Source: an uncultured Niabella sp.
Lineage (GTDB): Bacteria; Bacteroidota; Bacteroidia; Chitinophagales; Chitinophagaceae
Assembly: GCA_934486785.1 (NCBI GenBank)
Contig: CAKSQK010000007.1
Span: 1-64,000, forward strand
DNA: 64,000 bases
Reading direction: 5' to 3'
The notes below the pieces were generated by a model. That model saw only the letters and a program-made list of their open reading frames with translations. It had not been told where the DNA came from and did not search any database. Within the stretch, counting starts at the first letter, position 1, and each line of letters starts with the position of its first letter. A program made the translations under genes and the position numbers. Of the stretch, positions 1 to 7,321 are shown piece after piece.

Positions 1-83
1 GTGCAAAATTCAACTTCTGTTCTTTGATTAAAGTTCAGTGCTAAAAATCCCGCCCATCGCCAATACGCGGCACGTTAGCTGCA
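1..83 (+). repeat. attC-like cassette junction A, right half only
   Basis: This is the right arm of a structured site whose left arm lies before the window. It has CCCGC (49-53), a spacer, GCCAA (59-63) and then GTT (74-76), the same order as the right arms of the complete sites at 2123 and, more loosely, 1260 and 6657. The loop portion carries TTCAGTGCT (34-42), which is also repeated in the loop at 2155-2200. Bases 74-83 (GTTAGCTGCA) are the exact reverse complement of bases 1260-1269, so they mark the start of the first complete cassette. Confidence 0.6.
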
Positions 84-181
84 ATATGCATAGACACCCA
101 AAAATAGACAGAACACTTAAATAAAAAAACGGACAAGCCGAACACCGTATTAAGAAGTAGGCAAACTAAATTTTCCAAACA

Positions 182-601
182 ATGGCACAAAAATTATCAG
201 AGTTATTAGCAGAACTCACAGCAAAAGCAAAACAACTTGAAGACAAGTTTGAAGCTTCAAAAGGACAAACCAAAGAGCAACTTCAACAATGGCAAAACGA
301 AGCTAAAGAAAATGTTGCCGAAACCAAAGCCGCATTTGAAGCAAAAAAGGCTTCGCTTGAAGGTGAGGCAAAATCGCATTGGGACAACGTAAAATCAAAT
401 TGGGATAACGGTGTTGCGAAATTAAAATCCGATTTTAGAAAGGCTAAATATAATTTGGAAGCTTCTGATGCAGAATTGAGTGCAGAATGGGCTGAAGATG
501 ATGCTGAAATGAGTGTGTATTTTGCATTAGATGCTATATCCGATGCTCAAGAAGCAGTTATAGATGCCGTTAATGCAAGAGCCAAAGCAAATTCTTACTA
601 A
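182..601 (+). CDS. Small charged coiled-coil protein (hypothetical)
   Basis: I do not recognise a named family. The 139-residue product is almost entirely Ala, Glu, Lys and Gln heptad-like sequence with no cysteine, signal peptide or membrane segment, so a soluble cytoplasmic helical rod is likely. Two similar Ser-His/Asn-Trp-Asp-Asn stretches (about residues 65-76) suggest a short internal repeat. It is the first gene of cassette 1, with about 105 bases of leader after the junction, and lies 17 bases before the HdeD-like gene. Co-transcription is likely. Such proteins are often stress-associated scaffolds, but no function can be assigned from sequence alone. Confidence 0.75.
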   Translation: MAQKLSELLAELTAKAKQLEDKFEASKGQTKEQLQQWQNEAKENVAETKAAFEAKKASLEGEAKSHWDNVKSNWDNGVAKLKSDFRKAKYNLEASDAELSAEWAEDDAEMSVYFALDAISDAQEAVIDAVNARAKANSY

Positions 602-618
602 CATTTAAAAATTAACCA

Positions 619-1251
619 ATGGCTAATTTACTAAACACATTGACCAATTCAATCAAACATTGGTACGTTCCTCTTATCGTGGGAATTTTGTTTGTAGTTT
701 TCGGCATATACATTTTTACGGTTCCGCTGGAAACTTATGTTACATTATCCGTAATTTTCAGTATATCGTTTATAACATCGGGATTGTTTGAAATTTTCTT
801 TTCCATTCAAAATGCCAAAACCCTTTCTGGTTGGGGTTGGTATTTAGTAGGCGGACTATTTTCGTTGGCAATGGGGATTTATCTGGTAATGTATCCGGGA
901 ATTTCAATAACAATTTTACCATTCGTTGTAGGCTTTACGGTAATGTTCCGTTCATTCCAATTATTGGGAATTGCATTTGATATGAAAGGTATGGGAATAT
1001 TGCGATGGGGAAACCTTGCCATAGCCAGTACATTGGGAATTATCTTTTCATTCATACTGTTGGCAAACCCAATATTTTCAGGAATTTCATTAGTAACCGC
1101 AACTGCGTTGGCGTTTATTTTTGTAGGAGTTTCATTGGCAATTCTTTCGTTTGACCTTAAAAAGGTGAAAGATTTTCCTTCAAAAATTAGCAACAACCTG
1201 AAAGAAAAGATAGCGAGTTTACAAAACGAATTAAAAGGAACTTCCCAATAA
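619..1251 (+). CDS. HdeD/DUF308-family membrane protein
   Basis: This 210-residue protein has six evenly spaced hydrophobic segments between about residues 15 and 180. They carry the Gly- and Tyr-rich helices typical of the HdeD (DUF308) family, for example a VGILFVVFGIYIF segment near the N-terminus. The C-terminal 30 residues are a charged cytoplasmic tail. In enterobacteria HdeD contributes to acid resistance at high cell density; the role in Bacteroidota is not established. It is the second gene of cassette 1 and shares a short spacer with the coiled-coil gene upstream, so the two probably form one transcript. The gene ends ten bases before the closing hairpin of the cassette. Family placement is firm; the physiological role is inferred. 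Confidence 0.85.
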   Translation: MANLLNTLTNSIKHWYVPLIVGILFVVFGIYIFTVPLETYVTLSVIFSISFITSGLFEIFFSIQNAKTLSGWGWYLVGGLFSLAMGIYLVMYPGISITILPFVVGFTVMFRSFQLLGIAFDMKGMGILRWGNLAIASTLGIIFSFILLANPIFSGISLVTATALAFIFVGVSLAILSFDLKKVKDFPSKISNNLKEKIASLQNELKGTSQ

Positions 1252-1259
1252 AAAAATAC

Positions 1260-1397
1260 TGCAGCTAACAAGGTATTGCCAAAATGGGGGCTGATGGAAG
1301 TATATCAACATTTGTACTTCTATCAGCTTTTGTGCTATATTTCAGCTGACGGTTTTCAAATGCCCCCACTTCGGCAATACCCGAAACGTTATGTGCT
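1260..1397 (+). repeat. attC-like cassette junction B
   Basis: Complete site. The left box TGCAGCTAAC (1260-1269) is complementary to the start of cassette 1. The stem is GGTATTGCC (1272-1280) with GGCAATACC (1373-1381), then an unpaired AAAA/CTTC internal loop, then TGGGGGC (1285-1291) with GCCCCCA (1362-1368). A loop of about 70 bases closes it. The right box GTTATGTGCT (1388-1397) begins cassette 2. The box-stem-internal loop-stem-loop order matches integron attC architecture (R'', L'', L', R'). Confidence 0.6.
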
Positions 1398-1420
1398 ATG
1401 CTAAAACGACACGCCAACAA

Positions 1421-2116
1421 ATGAAAAGACTGCTAACATTTTTCGTAATTGTAATTTTATTCGGTTGCGGACAGACAGAAAAGAAATCTGAGGGACAATG
1501 GAAAACAATTGAAGTTGGCGACTACCTTTTTGACTTTCCTTCCGACTTTGAATTGGTCACCGAAAAAGGAATTGACTCCTATGTTGGAAAAATTAAAGGT
1601 GACAGTATTGAGTTTGGTTTCGACTTTGGCTATTATTCCAATGACTTTGAACAAACTTCACAAGAATATTTAGAAAATGGATTTTGGCGAAATGAATTGT
1701 CGTATCGTTTTATGAAAGAAGGAATAACTTACGACCAGACCAACACACCCAAGGTTGATGTTATGAGCATTCGACCTGCAACAATTCAAGACAGTATTAT
1801 AGGAAAAGGTTGTGACTATGTTGCAAAATGTAAACACGACAAAACAGAATTTGACTTTGCTATATATATTCCTAACGAAATCAAACAGACAAATTATTCA
1901 ATTGACACAGTTGACAACCAATATAGAAAAATTGTATGGGCAAAGGACCCGCAAAAAGGAACGACAGGAATTTATTTAAGAGACTTAAATGGTTTCAATA
2001 AATCAATAAATAGTTATTTGGCTTTATCTATGGCGACAAGTAAACTAACAAGCAAACAACAAGAAACAGTATTGAAAATATTTAAAACAGGACGACATAA
2101 AAGTGGAAAGAAGTAG
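1421..2116 (+). CDS. Putative lipoprotein (hypothetical)
   Basis: The product is about 231 residues if translation starts at ATG 1421. An earlier in-frame ATG at 1391 lies inside the recombination box of the cassette junction and would add ten residues in front of a perfectly good signal sequence, so 1421 is preferred. From 1421 the protein opens with MKRLLTFF, a hydrophobic core and a lipobox ending LFGC with the lipidated cysteine at residue 16. It is therefore probably attached to the periplasmic or outer membrane. The mature part is polar and rich in Asp and Lys, with no motif I recognise. It is the only gene of cassette 2 and ends just before junction C, typical of one-gene cassettes. 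No function is assigned. Confidence 0.75.
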   Translation: MKRLLTFFVIVILFGCGQTEKKSEGQWKTIEVGDYLFDFPSDFELVTEKGIDSYVGKIKGDSIEFGFDFGYYSNDFEQTSQEYLENGFWRNELSYRFMKEGITYDQTNTPKVDVMSIRPATIQDSIIGKGCDYVAKCKHDKTEFDFAIYIPNEIKQTNYSIDTVDNQYRKIVWAKDPQKGTTGIYLRDLNGFNKSINSYLALSMATSKLTSKQQETVLKIFKTGRHKSGKK

Positions 2117-2122
2117 AAGCAC

Positions 2123-2259
2123 AGCACATAACAGGCGTTTGGCAAAAAAGCGGGTTCAGTGCTTAAATGAAGTTTTGTGCTTCGTATCAAGTTCAGTGCT
2201 GGCAGACAGTTTAGTGCTTCGAAATCCGCTTCTTCGCCAAGCGCCAAAACGTTGGTGGC
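2123..2259 (+). repeat. attC-like cassette junction C
   Basis: The left box AGCACATAAC (2123-2132) is the exact reverse complement of the cassette 2 start. The stem is GGCGTTTGGC (2134-2143) with GCCAAGCGCC (2236-2245, one G-U pair), then an unpaired AAAAA/TCTTC internal loop, then AGCGG (2149-2153) with CCGCT (2226-2230). The loop holds four degenerate copies of TTYAGTGCTT (near 2155, 2172, 2191 and 2209). The right box GTTGGTGGC (2251-2259) begins cassette 3. Confidence 0.65.
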
Positions 2260-2294
2260 AAGTGTAACAGACGACAATAACTAGAAAATTAACA

Positions 2295-2876
2295 ATGCAG
2301 AATTTACTATTTGACTTTATATCAAAGTACATTTCTCTGACAGAAGATGAAAAGAATACTATCATTTCTTTGAACATTTTTCGGACAATTAAAAAGGGTA
2401 CAAATCTTTTAAAAGAAGGACAAAAATCAAATGATGGCTACTTTGTTTTGAAAGGCTGTATTCGGACATATTACATCATAGACGGAGAAGAAAAAACAAC
2501 TGCATTCTACACAGAAATGGAAGGCTTGACACCTCATTGCACTATCAATAAGGAACCTTCTGAATACTACATAGCTTGTGTGGAAGACTCTATACTGACC
2601 GTTGCAAATTCTGAAATGGAAGTAGAAATATTTAATAAATTTCCAAAATTTGAATCATTGTGCAGAGTGTTATCAGAAGAACTCTTAGCTAAACAACAAA
2701 TCAATTTTGACGAATTTAAGACTTCTTCGCCTGAGCAACGATATTTGAACTTACTACAAAAAAGACCAGACCTCATTCAACGTGTTCCACAACACCAATT
2801 AGCGAGCTATTTAGGTATAAAACCGCAATCATTAAGCAGGTTGAGAGCAAGAATTTTGGAAAAAAATAAAGGGTAG
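2295..2876 (+). CDS. Crp/Fnr-family transcriptional regulator
   Basis: The 193-residue protein has the two-domain layout of the family. Residues of about 10-120 form a cyclic-nucleotide-binding-like beta-roll (ILKEGQKSNDGYFVLKG-type strand pattern). A C-terminal helix-turn-helix includes QLASYLGIKPQSLSRLRA near residues 165-185, the usual Bacteroidota recognition helix. It lacks the Fnr cysteine cluster, so an iron-sulfur sensor is unlikely; the ligand is unknown. It is the first gene of cassette 3, 43 bases after the junction, and is followed by a promoter-like box and five further genes, so local regulation of that block is a reasonable guess. Proteins of this type in Bacteroidota usually lack the conserved cAMP-binding residues. 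Confidence 0.9.
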   Translation: MQNLLFDFISKYISLTEDEKNTIISLNIFRTIKKGTNLLKEGQKSNDGYFVLKGCIRTYYIIDGEEKTTAFYTEMEGLTPHCTINKEPSEYYIACVEDSILTVANSEMEVEIFNKFPKFESLCRVLSEELLAKQQINFDEFKTSSPEQRYLNLLQKRPDLIQRVPQHQLASYLGIKPQSLSRLRARILEKNKG

Positions 2877-2923
2877 GGTTCTTTTCTTAACTTAAGTGAA
2901 CGAGTTTTAGCCTCTCTCCAATC

Positions 2924-2931
2924 TAATTTTG
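2924..2931 (+). promoter_or_regulatory. Putative Bacteroidota -7 promoter box
   Basis: TAATTTTG fits the TAnnTTTG consensus and lies 31 bases before the ATG at 2963. It could drive the envelope-protein block separately from the Crp/Fnr gene. No clear -33 TTG is seen at the usual spacing. Confidence 0.4.
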
Positions 2932-2962
2932 CAGTATCATTTAACACTAAATTAAAAACGAT

Positions 2963-3583
2963 ATGCAAAAGAAGATTTTATGGCTGGGTCTTGTTATTTT
3001 TTTGACAAACAGTTTACGGGTAAATGCACAATATGCTAAGGAAGATAGCACATTCAGAAAACATTTTATTGGCAGCACAATGTTTTTGTTGGGCAATTTA
3101 TCATCAGTAAACAGACCCGATTTTGTGCAATTGAACTATGGCTATCGTATTACAGGGAAAGACGTAATTTCATTAGAATTGAAAACTTGGAAATACGCTT
3201 GGTCTCTTGGTATTCCATACGGAAAATCATTTGAATCACCTGAAGAAAAATTCCCTGGTTATATACGTGAATATGGCTTTGCATTAGCTTATCAGCGTTT
3301 CTTATGGAAAGGACTTTATGCAGGCATCCACGTTATGAATGCTTGGCAAACTTTTGTTGACGACAACGATAATAAAATTGATAATGGTTTTCAGATTTTT
3401 AACACCTACCGTGTTGGCTATCACATCAAACTTTTTAAAGATAGATTTTTTATTCAACCATCATTAGCCATTACACATCGACCTTATCATACAAAAATGC
3501 CTGATTCGTTTAAACAACTTGACGACAAGAATTCAAAATTCTTTTTCGGAGAACCAGGGTTACATTTTGGGTTTAATTTCTAA
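2963..3583 (+). CDS. Putative outer-membrane or secreted protein
   Basis: The 206-residue product begins with a typical signal peptide (basic start, hydrophobic core, cleavage probably after VNA near residue 22). It continues with alternating aromatic and polar residues characteristic of beta strands, and ends in Phe-Asn-Phe, a terminal aromatic as in outer-membrane barrels. I see no enzymatic motif. It sits inside cassette 3, 86 bases after the Crp/Fnr gene and 16 bases before the alpha/beta hydrolase lipoprotein. A small barrel or periplasmic protein is likely. The substrate is unknown. Confidence 0.7.
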   Translation: MQKKILWLGLVIFLTNSLRVNAQYAKEDSTFRKHFIGSTMFLLGNLSSVNRPDFVQLNYGYRITGKDVISLELKTWKYAWSLGIPYGKSFESPEEKFPGYIREYGFALAYQRFLWKGLYAGIHVMNAWQTFVDDNDNKIDNGFQIFNTYRVGYHIKLFKDRFFIQPSLAITHRPYHTKMPDSFKQLDDKNSKFFFGEPGLHFGFNF

Positions 3584-3599
3584 TAATCCATAAAAAGAT

Positions 3600-4634
3600 A
3601 TGATGAAAATATTGAAGACATCAATGGTTAGTCTTTGTTTAGGTTTCTTCCTGCTCTCTTGCGACAAAGAAGAATCAATGATTGAGCCTGGCAATTTAGT
3701 GCCGAAAACAGTAATGGAAGACCCAACACTTCCATCCGTTACAATAAATGAGGCCAAGCTGCATGCAATAGCTTTTGGCCACCCAGATAGTACGCTGATA
3801 GTATGTATTCATGGTGGACCTGGGGCAAACTTCCGCTATATGCTCAACTGCAAAAGTCTGGCAGACAAAGGCTACAGAGTGGTCTTTTATGACCAAAGAG
3901 GTTCAGGGCTGTCTGAAAGATTAGCTAAACAATGGTATCTTAAATATGGCGTTAATGCGGTTGAAAAAGTCTTTTATGATGAACTGAAAGGTGTAATTAA
4001 CCAATATAGAACCCATCCTTCACAAAAAGTAGTGTTACTAACACAATCGTGGGGCTCGATGCTAGGAACTGGGTATGCAGGTAAATATCCCAATGATATT
4101 GACGGATTGATTTTGGCTGAACCCGGAGGCTTGCGATGGGAAGATGTTTTGGAGTATGTGGGCAAATCACAGGCATTTGGATTATTCAGCGAAGCATTTA
4201 ATGACGTTACGTATGCAGATCAGTTTATTACAGGAAGAGAAAATCAGCACGAAATACTTGATTATAAACTGGCTTTGATGACAGCGAATGATGTATTGGT
4301 TGGTGACATTAAATCTAACTTAGGGACTAACCGTATTTTTTACAAATCAGGGCGTGTAGGTGCTGTTGTTCAATCGGCTATGTTTGAAATTGGCGAAAAA
4401 TACAAGCCCGATTTTTCAGAAGGAATTGCTCAGTTTCAGAAAAAAGTACTCTTTTTTTACAGCAGTAACAACAAGGCATACCCTGATAGTTGGGCACAGA
4501 AGATTTCGGGAGTATATCCAAATAAGGAACTCGTAAAGGTGCAGGGCGTGGGGCACTCAGGCATGTTTGACCAGATAGATACATGGGCAAAAGAGACAGA
4601 ACCTAAGGTACTTGCGTATTTAAACAGTCTGTAA
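3600..4634 (+). CDS. Alpha/beta hydrolase lipoprotein, proline iminopeptidase-like
   Basis: The 344-residue protein carries a lipoprotein signal with lipobox LLSC (Cys 21), so the enzyme should be anchored outside the cytoplasm. The core shows the prolyl-iminopeptidase type oxyanion signature HGGPG (71-75), the DQRGSG strand-loop (98-103) and the nucleophile elbow TQSWGS with Ser 150. A Gly-His-Ser near residue 323 probably supplies the catalytic His. The usual first Gly of the elbow is replaced by Thr. Family members hydrolyse N-terminal proline peptides, amides or esters, and the substrate cannot be predicted here. Two adjacent ATG codons (3600, 3603) are equally possible starts. It is part of the cassette 3 block. 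Confidence 0.8.
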   Translation: MMKILKTSMVSLCLGFFLLSCDKEESMIEPGNLVPKTVMEDPTLPSVTINEAKLHAIAFGHPDSTLIVCIHGGPGANFRYMLNCKSLADKGYRVVFYDQRGSGLSERLAKQWYLKYGVNAVEKVFYDELKGVINQYRTHPSQKVVLLTQSWGSMLGTGYAGKYPNDIDGLILAEPGGLRWEDVLEYVGKSQAFGLFSEAFNDVTYADQFITGRENQHEILDYKLALMTANDVLVGDIKSNLGTNRIFYKSGRVGAVVQSAMFEIGEKYKPDFSEGIAQFQKKVLFFYSSNNKAYPDSWAQKISGVYPNKELVKVQGVGHSGMFDQIDTWAKETEPKVLAYLNSL

Positions 4635-4658
4635 GCTTTTGAAACCGATTTCGTCAAG

Positions 4659-5369
4659 ATGAAAAAATTAATTATTCTCATACTTCCAACAGCCTTTCTT
4701 TTTTGCTTACAAAAAGTGAATGCTCAAACGCTCAACTGGAATTCGCTGGAAAACACCAGGCATATTTTGAATGCCAGTTTTGGTTTGGACTATTCGCTGT
4801 CATATGGAATAGGCTATGGCTATAAGCTGACCACAAAGCTCCCCATCGTCATCAATGCTCAGTTTTCCATACCCTCCGGAGAAACTCTTTTTGATGATTT
4901 CAAAACAGAAATGGGCGGACAAATACAATTGTTGAATAAATCAAATTTTGTTGGAGCCATAGCTATGTACGGTATGTACAGAAAGCATGAAACAAGATAT
5001 GTAAGGCTTCAAAACTTTGGTAGTGATATGAAAGGAACATTTGGCTACTACAAGCCGAAATGGTTTGTTGTGGCAGAAGCAGGATTCGATAAAGCAATTA
5101 TTACGCATTTTAAGCACACTCACGAATTCAGAGAGAGTATGTATGATGATGTGGTGGATGGTTGGCTCGAGCCTGCTACCGGTGGTAATTTTTACTATGG
5201 TTTACAAACGGGGTATTCTCTTAAAAAAGCTGATTTAACACTTAATCTTGGCAAAGTGATAACACAAGATTTTACAACAGCTCCTTTCATTCCTTTCTAC
5301 CTGAACGTTGGGTTCAATTGGAAGATTATTAATACATCAAATTATGACACAGGAAGAGCAAATAATTGA
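4659..5369 (+). CDS. Secreted/outer-membrane protein (hypothetical)
   Basis: The 236-residue product has a clear signal peptide (MKKLIILILPTAFLFCL, cleavage after VNA near residue 22). It then has repeated Gly/Tyr/aromatic strands (for example GIGYGYKL and GLQTGYSL) typical of a beta barrel, ending in an FNWKI-type strand plus a short polar tail. It begins 24 bases after the hydrolase stop, and its 3' end overlaps the next gene by 26 bases, so the genes are translationally linked. I recognise no family. It and the 206-residue protein upstream may be paralogous-style envelope proteins of the same block, but no obvious sequence similarity is visible by eye. Confidence 0.65.
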   Translation: MKKLIILILPTAFLFCLQKVNAQTLNWNSLENTRHILNASFGLDYSLSYGIGYGYKLTTKLPIVINAQFSIPSGETLFDDFKTEMGGQIQLLNKSNFVGAIAMYGMYRKHETRYVRLQNFGSDMKGTFGYYKPKWFVVAEAGFDKAIITHFKHTHEFRESMYDDVVDGWLEPATGGNFYYGLQTGYSLKKADLTLNLGKVITQDFTTAPFIPFYLNVGFNWKIINTSNYDTGRANN

Positions 5370-5712
5370 TTGTGAAAACAGACTGCTAATGGCAATTAAA
5401 ACGGGTGATATTGATACACTTGACGAACTCTTGCATAACGATTTGATTTTCAATGTTCCCTCAGGGCAGACCATTACTAAACAAATTGACATTGAAAACT
5501 ATCGATCTGGCATAATGTCCGTTGACGAAGTTGAAATAAGCGACCGATTCATAAATACGTTTGAAGATATCTGTAATGTTGCAGTAACTGTTTATTTAAA
5601 GGCAAAATATGCAGATCAGATTATTGACGGAAGGTTTAGATACTTGAGAGTATGGAAATTGATCAATAACGATTGGAAAGTAATTGCTGGTAGTGGAATG
5701 CAAATACAGTAA
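5344..5712 (+). CDS. NTF2-like (SnoaL/DUF4440-type) protein
   Basis: The 122-residue product starts at ATG 5344; an upstream in-frame start at 5308 would lie deeper inside the previous gene and add no conserved sequence. The pattern MTQEEQIIDCENRLL, then a helix with Thr-Leu-Asp-Glu-Leu-Leu, then strands ending in YLRVWKLINNDWKVIAG is the classic cone-shaped NTF2/SnoaL fold in which a small ligand or peptide sits. Such proteins act as cyclases, isomerases or binding proteins; no catalytic set is clear here. It is followed 15 bases later by an oxidoreductase, and the two may act on a common small molecule (inference). Confidence 0.75.
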   Translation: MTQEEQIIDCENRLLMAIKTGDIDTLDELLHNDLIFNVPSGQTITKQIDIENYRSGIMSVDEVEISDRFINTFEDICNVAVTVYLKAKYADQIIDGRFRYLRVWKLINNDWKVIAGSGMQIQ

Positions 5713-5727
5713 AATGAAAAATTTGAG

Positions 5728-6645
5728 ATGAAGGCAATTATATGCACCCAATATGGACTTCCCGAAGTGTTACAAATTAAGGAAGTTTCTAAACCAATAC
5801 CCGAAGACAAACAAATCCTGGTCAAAATAGTTGCCACTGCCATCAATTCAGCAGATGTAAAGGTAAGAAGTCTTGATGTTAAGGGATTTATGAAGGTCAT
5901 CATGCGATTAGTTTTAGGTATTTCTAAACCAAGAAAACCAATTTTGGGTACTGTTTTTTCTGGAATTATTGAAAGTGTTGGAAGTAAAGTTTCAAAGTTC
6001 AAAATTGGAGACAAAGTATTCGGAATGACAGGTTTTAAATTTGGCACTTATGCAGAATATATTACAGTTAATCAAAACAGCATCGTTATTGGAATGCCTG
6101 AAAACGCGTCTTATGAAGAAGCTGCAGCAATAATATTTGGAGGACAAACAGCGATTCATTTTTTAGAAAAAGCAAAAATTGCCCGGAAATCCAATCCAAA
6201 AATTTTAATTATTGGTGCAACTGGTTCAGTAGGAACAGCAGCTATTCAGATAGCAAAACATTACAATGCACAACTAACAGCAGTATGCAGTAAAAAAGGA
6301 CAGAAACTTGTTATTGAATTGGGAGTCAATAGTTTTGTGGCTTACGATCAGGAAGACTTTACCCAACTGACAGACAAATTTGATATAATTTTTGATGCAG
6401 TGGGTAAAACCAATAAAAACCAATGCAAAAGCCTCTTGAGCAAAAATGGTGTTTATGTTAGTGTGAGCTCAGGATATGCATCCGAAACCATTCAACAACT
6501 TGAACAATTAAAAGATTTGTTTGATAAAGGTGAATTTAAAGCTACGATTGACAAAACCTTTTCTATGGACAAAATAGTAGATGCGCACAGATACGTTGAC
6601 ACAGGCAGAAAAAAAGGAAATGTCGTACTGAAAATAAGCGAATGA
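5728..6645 (+). CDS. Quinone oxidoreductase-like NAD(P)-dependent dehydrogenase
   Basis: The 305-residue protein belongs to the medium-chain dehydrogenase/reductase superfamily. The N-terminal GroES-like domain begins MKAIICTQYGLPEVL. The Rossmann domain has an IIGATGSVGTAAIQIA cofactor loop near residues 155-170 and ends with a GKAVV-like GNVVLKI strand. The zinc-binding Cys/His set of alcohol dehydrogenases is not seen, so a zinc-independent quinone/enone reductase of the QOR type is more likely. It is the last gene of cassette 3; its stop lies about ten bases before the closing site. The substrate is unknown. Confidence 0.85.
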   Translation: MKAIICTQYGLPEVLQIKEVSKPIPEDKQILVKIVATAINSADVKVRSLDVKGFMKVIMRLVLGISKPRKPILGTVFSGIIESVGSKVSKFKIGDKVFGMTGFKFGTYAEYITVNQNSIVIGMPENASYEEAAAIIFGGQTAIHFLEKAKIARKSNPKILIIGATGSVGTAAIQIAKHYNAQLTAVCSKKGQKLVIELGVNSFVAYDQEDFTQLTDKFDIIFDAVGKTNKNQCKSLLSKNGVYVSVSSGYASETIQQLEQLKDLFDKGEFKATIDKTFSMDKIVDAHRYVDTGRKKGNVVLKISE

Positions 6646-6656
6646 CAATAACACCA

Positions 6657-6793
6657 GCCACCAACATCGTGTATAAAACATTTGGCAGTCAGTGAGTTAT
6701 CGAACAACGCAGCTCGTATCAAAAGTAGTCGTAACTTGATAGGAAACCGCTTCGAAATGCCAAACGTTTTTTACACGTAACCGTTAGCCGTCA
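6657..6793 (+). repeat. attC-like cassette junction D
   Basis: The left box GCCACCAAC (6657-6665) is the exact reverse complement of the cassette 3 start at 2251-2259, 4.4 kb away. A 19-base stem, GTGTATAAAACATTTGGCA (6669-6687) with its near-complement at 6758-6776, has one mismatch and one G-U pair. The right box GTTAGCC (6783-6789) begins cassette 4. The loop shares TCGTATCAA (near 6715) with the loop of junction C. Confidence 0.65.
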
Positions 6794-6832
6794 TTGTAAA
6801 GCGACAGAATACAAACCTTAAAATAACAATAA

Positions 6833-7321
6833 ATGACAAACGAATTAGAAATAATATTAAGACCAACAACTTTAGAAGATTTAGATACATTATTTACCTT
6901 TCAACTTGACAAAGAAGGTGGATACTTAGCTGCATTTATGCCAAAAGACCCGACGGACAAAACAGCTTATTTGACAAAGCACACAAAATTATTGAGCGAC
7001 CCAAATGTAAACAACCAGACAATTTTTATTGACAATAGAATCGTAGGAAGTATTGCTAAATTTGTAATGGAAGGCGATGCAGAAATCACTTATTGGATAG
7101 ACAAAAAATTTTGGGGACAAGGCATTGCGACAAAAGCACTTAAAAACTTCCTTGACATTGAAACGACAAGACCCATTTTTGGACGTGTAGCGTTTGACAA
7201 TTTTGGTTCGCAAAAAGTTTTAGAAAAGTGTGGTTTTGTTAAAATCGGTACGGACAAAGGTTTTGCCAACGCAAGACAAACAGAAATAGAAGAATTTATT
7301 TACAAACTTGACAACGAATAG
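6833..7321 (+). CDS. GNAT-family N-acetyltransferase (RimJ/RimL type)
   Basis: The 162-residue protein has the RimJ/RimL-type GNAT layout: an N-terminal ILRPTTLEDLDTLF strand-helix, a central ITYWIDKKFWGQGIATKAL segment holding the acetyl-CoA pyrophosphate loop (Gln-Gly-Ile-Ala near residue 98), and the FGRVAFDNFGSQKVLEKCGF motif near residues 120-140. It acetylates an unknown amine, possibly a protein N-terminus, small molecule or antibiotic. It is the only gene of cassette 4, 43 bases after the junction. Acetyltransferases are common integron cargo, which fits the context. Confidence 0.85.
   Translation: MTNELEIILRPTTLEDLDTLFTFQLDKEGGYLAAFMPKDPTDKTAYLTKHTKLLSDPNVNNQTIFIDNRIVGSIAKFVMEGDAEITYWIDKKFWGQGIATKALKNFLDIETTRPIFGRVAFDNFGSQKVLEKCGFVKIGTDKGFANARQTEIEEFIYKLDNE

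Larger units (their letters stand above)
75..7321 (+). mobile_element. Array of integron-like gene cassettes (no integrase in window)
   Basis: Four consecutive units are separated by long imperfect hairpins ending in GTT: cassette 1 at 75-1388, cassette 2 at 1389-2251, cassette 3 at 2252-6783 and cassette 4 from 6784. The first bases of each complete unit recur as reverse complement at the start of the hairpin that closes it: 74-83 with 1260-1269, 1388-1397 with 2123-2132, and 2251-2259 with 6657-6665. Integron cassettes show this because the two ends form one attC when circular. All genes point the same way, and the DNA is visibly more AT-rich than the following ribosomal region. The last unit has no recognisable closing site, and the array runs off the left edge. 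No IntI-type integrase is visible, so this would be an orphan (CALIN-like) array or a different recombination system. Assigning it to integrons is inference. Confidence 0.55.

Noticed and set aside
1260..1397. Simple intrinsic terminators at the cassette junctions
   Set aside because: The stems enclose loops of about 70-80 bases and lack a T-run, and their outer boxes match the far end of the cassette, which a terminator would not do.
1391..1420. Translation start at ATG 1391 for the cassette 2 lipoprotein
   Set aside because: It lies in the recombination box and adds ten residues ahead of an intact lipoprotein signal that starts at 1421.
1..7321. Insertion-sequence or phage origin for the left region
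   Set aside because: No transposase, integrase, phage gene or target-site duplication was seen; the unit boundaries coincide with attC-like sites instead.
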